A stretch of DNA of 64,000 nt. It comes from Hibiscus mutabilis (Eukaryota > Streptophyta > Magnoliopsida > Malvales > Malvaceae). The position numbers and the translations under genes were made by a program. The stretch lies in NCBI GenBank assembly GCA_019671005.1, contig CM033744.1, positions 41,170,022-41,234,021 of the forward strand, in the 5' to 3' direction. The notes under the pieces were generated by a model, which was not told the DNA's origin, did no database searches, and saw nothing but the letters and a program-made list of their open reading frames with translations. Shown piece after piece: positions 51,633 through 61,031 of this stretch. The stretch's first letter is position 1; each line of letters starts with the position of its first letter.

Positions 51633-51910
51633 AAATCATTTGTTAGTCAAATCTTTTTACTTAATTCGCATAATTCAAGTTTCTGAACAAACTAAACGCA
51701 AATTTATCTAGACAAACCAGGTGGATATAAAATACATGGTGATCATAGAAATCAAAGGCTAGCCATAAGATTTACACAGATTTAAAAAATTATAATCGGT
51801 TTTATAGAAAATATTGTTTGGTTGTAATTTTCACAACCTCCCTATATATTTGAAATGGAAGAAAAGGAAAAACCATTCTACTTTCAAGCTAAAAATAAAA
51901 TATAAAAGAC

Positions 51911-53383
51911 ATGGCAATAAAATTTAATGTTGTTTCTACGGTGTCTATAATATTACTTTTACTCCTTTCAGCCATCGAAGCTCAAGCAGATATTCTTGAT
52001 GTCGTTGCTAAGTTTGGCGCAAAGGCTGACTTGAAAATAGATTTGAGTAAGGTAAGTGAAATTGCAAATCACTTTAATACTCCAACCGCGAAAACATGTG
52101 GAATTTATTTATTAATATATTTTGTTTTAGCCATTGTTGGATGCTTGGAAAGAAGCTTGTAGTTCAGCAACTCCATCAACAATTGTGATTCCTAAAGGGG
52201 TATATTTGTTAAGTCAAGCAACACTAGAAGGTCCTTGCAAGGCTCCTATTGAGGTTCAAGTTCAGGGAACTATAAAAGCTCCAGCTGATCCTAAAGCTTT
52301 CAAGGAGCCTAAATGGATCGAATTTAACAAAATTGAAAATTTCAAAATGTCCGGCGGAGGAATTTTTGATGGTCAGGGAACACAAGCTTATAGGAGACAA
52401 GGTTGTGATAAAAAAGACTTTTGCAGTATACTCCCCATTGTAAAGTTTCTTTCCTTTTTGCTAGAATTTGATATTTTTCTATAGTTATAACTAATATATA
52501 GTTTTTTCTGACTCTACTTTAACTCTGAAATTAAACAGAATTTAAGGTTTGATTTTTTGACAAACGCGTTGATACAAGATATAACTAGCAGAGATAGCAA
52601 ACAGTTCCACGTTAATCTTTTGGGATGCAAAAACATTACTCTCGAACGTTTCAACGTACGTGCACCTAAAGATAGTCCAAACACAGATGGTATTCACATG
52701 GGGAGATCAGATGGAGTTAATATTATTGACTCGGATATTAAAACCGGCGATGATTGTATTTCCATTGGGGATGGTTCCAAAAATGTGGACATCAAGGGAG
52801 TAACTTGTGGACCAGGACATGGCATCAGTATTGGCAGTCTAGGAAAGTTCGATAATGAAGAACCAGTTGAAGGAATTAAAGTATCAAAATGCACCATGAG
52901 TGATACTTGAATGGTGTTAGAATCAAGAGTTGGGCGGTGAATTTCCGGCACAAAGATCGATATGCATTTTGAGGATATCACCGTGAAGAATGTCATTGCC
53001 CTGTCATAGTTGACCGTAAATATTGCCCATCGAATAAATGCAAAATAGATGTATGTAAACGCTTATCAAGATCCCAATAGAGTGGAAAGAGTTTATCAAT
53101 CATCTAAATATTATTGTGTTCATGCAGTGAATCAAAAGTTAAACTAAGCAACTTCACTTCAAGAACATTCATGGCAACGGCGCTTCGAAGTTGTCCGAAT
53201 CATTTGCGGTGGTACTTTTCCATGTGAAAATGTGGAGCTCGCCGACATTGACATTACCTATAGTGGACCCGATGGACTGCGAAAGATCTGAATGTAAAAA
53301 TGTAAAACCCAAAATTATCGGGCAAACAAAATCCGCCGCATGTGCTGCCCCCCGTACCACCAAACCCTACCCCTACGGTTTAA
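51911..53383 (+). pseudogene. Exopolygalacturonase copy 8, frameshifts late in exon 3 and exon 4
   Basis: Exons lie at 51911-52051, 52131-52439, 52539-53050 and about 53128-53383. Start codon, signal peptide, exons 1 and 2 and the first two thirds of exon 3 are intact, including NTDG, DDC and GPGHG. A lost C gives TGA at 52908-52910, just before the RIK motif. More indels follow at 52935, 52950, 52995, 53128 (start of exon 4), 53155, 53180, 53280 and 53325, nearly all at CAG, CTG or CCAG words. If these are consensus errors, this copy could be functional. Confidence 0.85.
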
Positions 53384-54376
53384 ATGGCTTGCAATGATCA
53401 AAGCGAATGTAACTCATGCACAATTTTCATTTTACATAAATGCATTTGCTTCATTTTAATTATATGTTATTAAAAAAACTTTTGCATAAAATTCAATTGT
53501 TTAAATATATACTTGAATAAAAAACATAACGTAGGCGATAATATTTTATGCATTTCGACTTATTTGATCGGGCGTTATATGCGGCGCGCCGTGGATGATG
53601 AAAATTATTTTATTTAATATTTGTATTTAATGTAAAAACAAGTAATAATTATTAAATTTGAGTAAAGAACATATTTCTTATCAAACTTTACCTATTCAAA
53701 CTTTATATTGTATTGGTTTTAAAATCATAATAAAATATTGTTGTATGAAAGATGTGTTATGGTAACACTAATTCCGAGTTTGAATTAAAATAAAAGAACA
53801 ATTTTAGCTTGAAAATTTAATAAAATGTTTTGAAGATTAACTGGAAAAAAAAACATTCTGAGCATCGAGGTTAGAGTTTGATTTACTCCATTTGTGTAGA
53901 CAAATAATTAAAAATAAATTATGTTTTAAATATTTCAAAATTTATTAACTCAACTATTGTTTTTAATTTAATGTCAAACCAATCAGTTCAGTTTATAATA
54001 TTTTTTATCACCATCGTCGAACCAGTGACAATTGCACCATATCCCCATCCCTACAATCATAAGTTTACCAGATCTCCATCCCCACAAAAAACCCTATTTA
54101 AGAATGAAAACGTTTCAAAAAGACTTACAACAATTCTACCTTTTCGAAGAAACCAGTGACAATTGGGATTGCAGGATCACTGAACCAATAATCATTTAAA
54201 CCAGTGACAATTCTACCTTTTCGAAGAAACCAGTGACAATTGGGATTGCAGGATCACTGAACCAATAATCATTTATACTACATTTTCTCCAGCCTAATCA
54301 TCAAACAAAAACCTACTTCTTAGACAACCCTTGTATTTCTACATTTCAAAAAAATGATAAAAACAAGTGGGATTAC

Positions 54377-54527
54377 CAGAAAAGGCTTAGCGGTAGTCTT
54401 CCCCATTGCAAAGAGAACAATGATTGGTCGATCATTAGGGAAACTGAATATAAGGTCGGTAACCTCTCTCATTCGCTCACCAAGTCATCAGAGAACCATC
54501 GTATTTCATTAAACATGTCAATATGGC
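54377..54527 (-). pseudogene. Aspartate kinase exon fragment, unit 8
   Basis: Same fragment with indels at 54477-54527 in the SAERMREV region. The VLFAMGKTT part is clear. Confidence 0.6.
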
Positions 54528-55171
54528 ACCTGGTTAAAGCCGAGCCATGGGTTTGACCTTCTTGAAGATAGTTTTCAAAATTTTAAAAAATTTAAACCAA
54601 TTGGAGTTTCTACATGTCAGCGTTCAACTGGTTGGAAATAATTTAATAAAAATATTTATTTAAAAAACGTATATTTTTTTGAAAAATCTTGATGAGGTGG
54701 TATTATGCCACTCAACCTTAACTTCCACATTGACATGCCACGTCATTATTCCAGTCTATGTGAACTTTCCTAGTCAGTGATAAATCGTTGATCGTTAGTC
54801 AAGTAACGCTTTCCATCCAACGAAGGGCTCTTTTGTTAAGAAGTGAAACATTGAGGATAAAGTGCTCCAAGAAAAGAATAAAGGCTAAAGTGACTAATGT
54901 GTGAAATGTTAGGGGCATATTTTGGCATGCCAAGTCCCTTTACATTGATATTCTCACTATATTGTAACAATAAATAAGACATCACTATAGAACATCATTA
55001 AAACTATTCAAAAAAAGGAACATCAATAAAATATTTTAAACTAATTAATACAACTTTTATAGTAAAGACAATTTATAATGTATTTGTTGATAGCGTTATT
55101 CATCATCTTAATTATACAAGGGTATTATTATTTATATAAATCTTAAATAGTGCTTCTAAATCATTTGTTAG

Positions 55172-55320
55172 AAGAGCAAGCACATTCGACCGATTGGTCA
55201 TGTTGGTCAACTTTGTTCCTTCATATTCTCTTAGGCCATGTATTCTAGACCCACTAGGAGCACCCCCTTCCTTCCCCTCCCCTCTAGGTAAGATTAAGAT
55301 TAGAATTAGGATACGTAAAA
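55172..55320 (+). mobile_element. tRNA-derived SINE before copy 9
   Basis: Same insertion as in the other units, with target duplications at both ends. Confidence 0.65.
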
Positions 55321-55499
55321 AAATCATTTGTTAGTCAAATCTTTTTACTTAATTCGCATAATTCAAGTTTCTGAACAAACTAAACGCAAATTTATCTAGA
55401 CAAACCAGGTGGATATAAAATACATGGTGATCATAGAAATCAAAGGCTAGCCATAAGATTTACACAGATTTAAAAAATTATAATCAGTTTTATAGAAAA

Positions 55500-55598
55500 T
55501 ATTGGTTGGTTGTAATTTTCACAACCTCCCTATATATTTGAAATGGAAGAAAAGGAAAAACCATTCTACTTTCAAGCTAAAAATAAAATATAAAAGAC
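55500..55598 (+). promoter_or_regulatory. Core promoter and leader of the intact copy 9
   Basis: ATTGG (a reversed CCAAT box) at 55501 is followed by an inverted repeat GGTTGT (55508-55513)/ACAACC (55521-55526) and a TATA box TATATATTT at 55531-55539, about 68 bp before the ATG. An upstream ATG at 55543 would open a 16-codon frame ending 5 bp before the gene, but the TATA position places it near or ahead of the likely transcription start. Confidence 0.6.
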
Positions 55599-57079
55599 AT
55601 GGCAATAAAATTTAATGTTGTTTCTACGGTGTCTATAATATTACTTTTACTCTTTTCAGCCATCGAAGCTCAAGCAGATATTCTTGATGTCGTTGCTAAG
55701 TTTGGCGCAAGGGCTGACTTGAAAATAGATTTGAGTAAGGTAAGTGAAATTGCAAATCACTTTAATACTCCAACCGTGAAAACATGTGGAATTTATTTAT
55801 TAATATATTTTGTTTTAGCCATTGTTGGATGCTTGGAAAGAAGCTTGTAGTTCAGCAACTCCATCAACAATTGTGATTCCTAAAGGGGTATATTTGTTAA
55901 GTCAAGCAACACTAGAAGGTCCTTGCAAGGCTCCTATTGAGGTTCAAGTTCAGGGAACTATAAAAGCTCCAGCTGATCCTAAAGCTTTCAAGGAGCCTAA
56001 ATGGATCGAATTTAACAAAATTGAAAATTTCAAAATGTCCGGCGGAGGAATTTTTGATGGTCAGGGAACACAAGCTTATAAGAGACAAGGTTGTGATAAA
56101 AAAGACTTTTGCAGTATACTCCCCATTGTAAAGTTTCTTTCCTTTTGCTAGAATTTTATATTTTTCTATAGTTATAACTAATATATAGTTTTTTCTGACT
56201 CTACTTTAACTCTGAAATTAAACAGAATTTAAGGTTTGATTTTTTGACAAACGCGTTGATACAAGATATAACTAGCAGAGATAGCAAACAGTTCCACGTT
56301 AATCTTTTGGGATGCAAAAACATTACTCTCGAACGTTTCAACGTACGTGCACCTAAAGATAGTCCAAACACAGATGGTATTCACATGGGGAGATCAGATG
56401 GAGTTAATATTATTGACTCGGATATTAAAACCGGTGATGATTGTATTTCCATTGGGGATGGTTCCAAAAATGTGGACATCAAGGGAGTAACTTGTGGACC
56501 AGGACATGGCATCAGTATTGGCAGTCTAGGAAAGTTCGATAATGAAGAACCAGTTGAAGGAATTAAAGTATCAAAATGCACCATGAGTGATACTTCGAAT
56601 GGTGTTAGAATCAAGAGTTGGGCAGGTGAATTTCCTGGCACTGCATCAGATATGCATTTTGAGGATATCACCGTGAAGAATGTCAGTTGCCCTGTCATAG
56701 TTGACCAGAAATATTGCCCATCGAATAAATGCAAAATGGATGTATGTAAACGCTTATCAAGATCCCAATAGAGTAGAAAGAGTTTATCAATCATCTAAAT
56801 ATTATTGTGTTCATGCAGGCAGAATCAAAAGTTAAACTAAGCAACTTCAGCTTCAAGAACATTCATGGCACGGCTGCGCTTCCAGAAGTTGTCCGAATCA
56901 TTTGCAGCGGTACTTTTCCATGTGAAAATGTGGAGCTCGCCGACATTGACATTACCTATAGTGGACCCGATGGACTTGCAGTATCTGAATGTAAAAATGT
57001 AAAACCCAAAATTGCTGGCAAACAAAATCCGGTTGCATGTGCTGCCCCCGTACCACCAAACCCTACCCCTACGGTTTAA
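55599..57079 (+). CDS. Exopolygalacturonase copy 9, intact (GH28)
   Basis: This secreted enzyme releases galacturonic acid from the ends of pectin chains. The closest family I recognise is the pollen exopolygalacturonase group. Exons are 55599-55739, 55819-56127, 56226-56741 and 56819-57079, all joined by GT-AG introns of 79, 98 and 77 bp in phase 0, giving 408 residues, normal for the family. Residues 1-24 form a signal peptide ending near IEA. The GH28 active site is complete: NTDG at 198-201, the Asp pair DD at 221-222, GHG at 243-245 and RIK at 278-280. It is the only one of nine tandem copies without a lesion. It ends the array next to an inverted LTR fragment. Pollen expression is inferred from family only. 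Confidence 0.93.
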
Positions 57080-57892
57080 ATGGCTTGCAATGATCAAAGC
57101 GAATGTAACTCTTGCACAATTTTCATTTTACATAAATGCATTTGCTTCATTTTAATTCTATGTTATTAAAAAACTTTTGCATAAAATTCAATTGTTTAAA
57201 TATATACTTGAATAAAAAACATAACGTAGGCGATAAAATTTTATGCATTTCGACTTATTTGACTGGACGTTATATGCGGAGCACGTGGATGAAGAAATTT
57301 ATTTCATTTAATATTCGTATTTCATGTAAAAACAAGTAATAATTATTAAATTTGAGTAAAGAACATATTTCTTATCAAACTTTATATTGTATTGGTTTTA
57401 AAATCATAATAAAATATTGTTGTATGAAAGATGTGTTATGGTAACACTAATTCCGAGTTTGAATTAAAATAAAAGAACAATTTTAGCTTGAAAATTTAAT
57501 AAAATGTTTTGAAGATTAACTGGAAAAAAAACATTCTGAGCATCGAGGTTAGAGTTTGATTTACTCCATTTGTGTACACAAATAATTAAAAATAAATTAT
57601 GTTTTAAATATTTCAAAATTTATTAACTCAACTATTGTTTTTAATTTAATGTCAAACCATTCAGTTCAGTTTATAATATATTTTTATCACCGTCGTCGAA
57701 CCAGTGACAATTGCACCATATCCCCATCCCTACAATCATATGTTTACCAGATCTCCATCCCCACAAAAAACCCTATTTAAGAATGAAAACGTTTCAAAAA
57801 GACTTACAACAATTCTACCTTTTCGAAGAAACCAGTGACAATTGGGATTGCAGGATCACTGAACCAATAATCATTTAAACCAGTGACAATTG
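57080..57892. other. 3' flank of copy 9 up to the array end
   Basis: AATAAA signals lie at 57211-57216 and 57408-57413. The flank follows the unit 6/8 type as far as TCATTTAAACCAGTGACAATT and then switches to foreign sequence. The kinase fragment and SINE of this unit are missing. Confidence 0.75.
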
Positions 57893-58024
57893 GACCTGTA
57901 GCTCCACGCACATTTGCATTCTTTTCCCTTTTTTTACACTTTAATCACCTTTTTTTAAATCAATAATATTACTATTACAATAATACTAAAAATAGTAAAA
58001 CCCGAACAAAAATGAGTGATTACA
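57893..58024 (-). repeat. Partial LTR of the inverted LARD fragment
   Basis: AGTGATTACA at 58015-58024 is the inverted LTR start. The fragment runs to the GTGGAGC word at 57900, which in the full LTRs is half of a hairpin. Confidence 0.75.
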
Positions 58025-58159
58025 GTTGCCCCTCTTTGCTTGTTCTTGTGAAACGAGAACAAAGCAAAGATCAAAAGCACCCATTTTTGACATATTTCCT
58101 TATCCTTGGCTTCGGAATCACAGGTTCTTCTAGAACTTTCTGCTCCTCCTCGGCCAACT

Positions 58160-58550
58160 CTTCAAGCTCGTAAGTTCTTCCTATATAGAACTTCTTTGCC
58201 TTCTGATCTTGGAGCTACAGGTCCTTCCTATATAGAACCTTTCGCTTTCTGAAGTCCTGAGTTACGAGTCCCTCCTATATAGAATTTTTTACTCTGAGAC
58301 GGCAAAGCTCGGAGTTCTTTCTATGTAGAACTCTTCGCCTTCAACGTGGCGGGTTTTCCCTATATAAAACCTTCTGCGTCATGGGTGGATTCTTTCGACT
58401 AGGAGTTCTTCCTATATAGAACTGCTAGTCTTCACCTTGGAGCCGCAAGTCCTTCTTATATAGAACTTTTAGCTTCTAAAATCTTGGAGTTACAGGTTCT
58501 TTCTGCGAGGACTCGAAAATATAGGCCATTCCTATATAGAAACTTTATCT
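58160..58550 (-). repeat. CCTATATAGAAC repeats, about eight copies
   Basis: The word (T/C)CCTATATAGAAC and close variants recur roughly every 45-75 bp at about 58178, 58227, 58275, 58320, 58356, 58410, 58458 and 58531. It is the reverse complement of the TTCTATATAGG cluster at 27790-27960. Confidence 0.75.
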
Positions 58551-58561
58551 TCGAATTTAGG

Positions 58562-59040
58562 GTTCACGCCATGCTGGCTACCGATCTTTCTGGACTCACG
58601 CTACTAAGGCTACCAAAATCTTCAAATTTGGGGATTCACGCTGAAAAATGGCTACCGGTCTTTCTAAACTCACGCTACTAAGGCTGCCAACATCTTTCTT
58701 CAAATTTGGGGATTCACGCCGATAATGGCTACCGATCTTTCTAGACTCACGCTACTAAGGTTGCCGAAATCTTTCTTCAATTTTGGGGATTCACGTTGAC
58801 AATGGCTACCGATCTTTATGGACTCACACTACTAAGGCTGCCGATATCTTTCTTCAATTTTGGGGATTCACGCCGACAATGGCTACTAATCTTTCTGGAC
58901 TTACGCTACTAAGGCTGCCAAAATATTTCTTCAATTTTGGGGATTCACGCCGACAATGGCTATCGATCTTTCTGGACTCACGCTACTAAGGCTACTGAAA
59001 TTTTTCTTTAATTTTAGGGATTCACGCCGATAATGGCTAC
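58562..59040. repeat. Minisatellite with a 77-78-bp unit, about 6.2 copies
   Basis: Each unit opens GGGGATTCACGCCGA and contains AATGGCTACCGATC and CTCACGCTACTAAGG, ending in a T-rich stretch. Starts fall near 58562, 58629, 58708, 58786, 58864, 58942 and 59020. The last is cut after 20 bp by the LTR at 59041. Open frames across it come from the repeats and are not genes. Confidence 0.88.
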
Positions 59041-60584
59041 TGATAAGTCTTCAAAAGTACTATTTTTATTACCCTTTTTACTCATATTATTGTTAGACTT
59101 AAGCTCATATTGTTGCATAATTAGTCGTTCATGCATTAATTCATGTTTATTTCCACCGTTGAGCTTGATTACATAACTTGGTGATTTTTGTGGAAAAAAG
59201 ATGCTGCTTTGATGTGTTTTTGTGTGTGTGCATAATCACTTGCCTAAACAAGGCTAGAACCAGTTGCCAGGGCAGTGCATGAAGGAGATGCCGAGCTAGT
59301 TGCCAGGGCAATGCATGAAGGAGATGCCGAGCCAGTTGCCAGGGCAATTGTCGACAAAGAATAAGGTGATATGGTAGTCGAAATTGATGACTAGACAAGC
59401 CCAAGATAACGTGGAGAAAAGCTAAATCCCAAAGGAGTATGATTTCCATGAAGAGGTTAAAGAATAATTAAATTCCAAGAAGATAGGAGAAGTTCTAGAA
59501 GGAATATAATTATAATAAAGAATTATATTCTTTAAAGATAATTTATTTCCAACTTAACTTCCTCCTCAAAGAAGGACTTTGACCTAGCCCTATAAATAGA
59601 TCACCAAGCCGTCAACTCCAAGAAGCAAGAGGAGGGAAAATTTTGACAACTCCAAAGGGAAAGAATGAAGAGATTTCGACAAGAGAGCAATGGGGAGAGA
59701 GTTCAATTTCTTCTTCTTCTTTGCTTCCATTAGATTCATGGTTTGGGGATTATTCTTTGTATATCTTTTGAACCCAACCATGAACTAACTTGATTGGTTG
59801 GGGTTATTGTGTTTTGTTGTGAGAAACAATTGGATTTTGTTTAGGTAATAAGAGTTTGCACTTTTCTATTCAAGGTTTATTCATTCTTGGTTCTTATTTT
59901 TGTTTGCGAGTGAATTGGGAGAGGATCTCGTAACTTCATCTATTTATCTAATATCGGGAGAGTTAGATTCAAGAAACGAATGAGTATGATCTTTATTCAA
60001 TCTATTGATGGTGAAGATTAAACCGGCTTAGGAATAAGTTAAGGATTTCAACGGCTAAGAAGAACGCAAGATTGGTTGTTGTTCACCCTTGATTCATGCA
60101 AGGATGTATTATCAAGGCATGCACAAGTAGCTAGAGTTTCGACTTAGGGATAAGAAGAAACCATTGAAGAATGCTCTGCCGAATCTTGAAGTTGCTGCCC
60201 AGACGCCCAAGTAGTTGCCCAGCTTGTCGCCCAGGCAGCCATCGATTAGTTGCCAAGGCAACCCAGGTGTGCAAGTTGCCACGGCAACTGAGTTGCCCTT
60301 GCACTCTTTTACCAAGACGATCCAATCGGCTATCACTCCACAACCCATGATAACCTAGCCTATTCCCTCTCTTTTGATTTCATCTATTCTTTTAGTTTAT
60401 TGCTCTTAGTTTACTCGTTAATTAGAACTCATATTATCAATTGTGTTTTTACTTTTCACAGTGCAGTAACTTAAGCAAAGTGGCCCAAACCAATCCCTGT
60501 GGAGACGATACTCGATACTCATATCACTTTATTACTTGCGACGTGTATACTTGCACAATTGCGTAGCACATATTACACGCAACA
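59041..60584 (+). repeat. 5' LTR of the right-hand gypsy element
   Basis: It opens TGATAAGTCT and closes CGCAACA 6 bp before the primer binding site. A TATAAATAG box lies at 59591-59599. A tandem repeat of about 39 bp (GTTGCCAGGGCAATGCATG plus GAAGGAGATGCCGAG) fills 59258-59350. The edges are inferred because the other LTR is not available. Confidence 0.7.
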
Positions 60585-60590
60585 AGTTTT

Positions 60591-60608
60591 TTGCGCCGTT
60601 GCCGGGGA
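60591..60608 (+). promoter_or_regulatory. Primer binding site of the right-hand gypsy element
   Basis: TTGCGCCGTTGCCGGGGA differs at only a few bases from the site at 10518. It is of the tRNA-Asp type as I recall it. Confidence 0.75.
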
Positions 60609-60725
60609 TTGGCAATTGGTGTTAGTTGTTTTTGTTATTGCATTTTTTCTTAGTTTTACTAACTTTTCTTTTTGTTTGTTATATCAAAAAAAAATTAGGT
60701 GCGCTTCAAGTTAAGGGGCATCAAC

Positions 60726-61031
60726 ATGTCGGGAAATAAAAGTCGATCTATTCGAGAGTTGGTGTTGGAAGATATGAATCAATCCAATCAATTGTTTCTT
60801 GCACCCTTTGATGATTACCTATGCTAACCGAGAAAAGCCCAAAGAGTTTATACTGTGGAAAAATCTTGTGCTATGTGTGGAGAACATCATGTGTTTGAAA
60901 ATTGCCCTCACATTTTCGGTGCATATGACTACATGGAGGACCATAGAGGGAACCAATAGCAAAATTCTTCATGGTATGGTCAAAAAGCTTAAAAAAAAAT
61001 TTACCATAACAATTTTGCCGCAACAATAGAT
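60726..61031 (+). pseudogene. gag remnant with a zinc knuckle
   Basis: An ATG at 60726 opens a 33-codon frame that ends at TAA 60825-60827. The leader wording (MSGNKSRSIREL) is that of a gag start. A few bases later a CX2C...H...C cluster (CAMCGEHHVFENC, 60867-60905) matches the nucleocapsid zinc knuckle. The whole capsid region between them is absent, so a large deletion has joined start and tail. Confidence 0.7.

Larger units (their letters stand above)
49705..51910. other. Spacer of unit 7
   Basis: Near copy of the unit 5 spacer. The inverted repeat GTGGCAT/ATGCCAC stands at 51006-51020. Confidence 0.7.
53384..55598. other. Spacer of unit 8
   Basis: Near copy of the unit 6 spacer, including the 75-bp local duplication (54140-54285). 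It contains a damaged kinase fragment, the SINE and the promoter of copy 9. Confidence 0.7.
1..57892 (+). repeat. Tandem array of exopolygalacturonase units, period about 3.69 kb
   Basis: Promoter, gene, 3' flank, antisense aspartate-kinase fragment and SINE recur in the same order nine times. Start-to-start distances between uninterrupted neighbours are 3694, 3683, 3689, 3685, 3687 and 3688 bp. The two longer intervals (copies 3 to 4 and 4 to 5) hold retroelement insertions. The window opens inside the promoter of copy 1, so the array probably extends further left. It stops inside the 3' flank of copy 9. Confidence 0.95.
57893..59040 (-). mobile_element. Inverted end fragment of a LARD-family element
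   Basis: Read on the - strand it gives the 3' part of an internal region with TTCTATATAGG repeats, the tract GCAAAGAGGGGCAAC (58025-58039), and the first 130 bp or so of an LTR (TGTAATCACT starting at 58024). It is a diverged relative of the 21516-39634 family. It is cut on the left by the array and on the right by the next LTR element. Confidence 0.8.

Noticed and set aside
58484..58989. Small + strand ORFs of 65-68 codons
   Set aside because: They are produced by the 77-78-bp minisatellite and differ from unit to unit.
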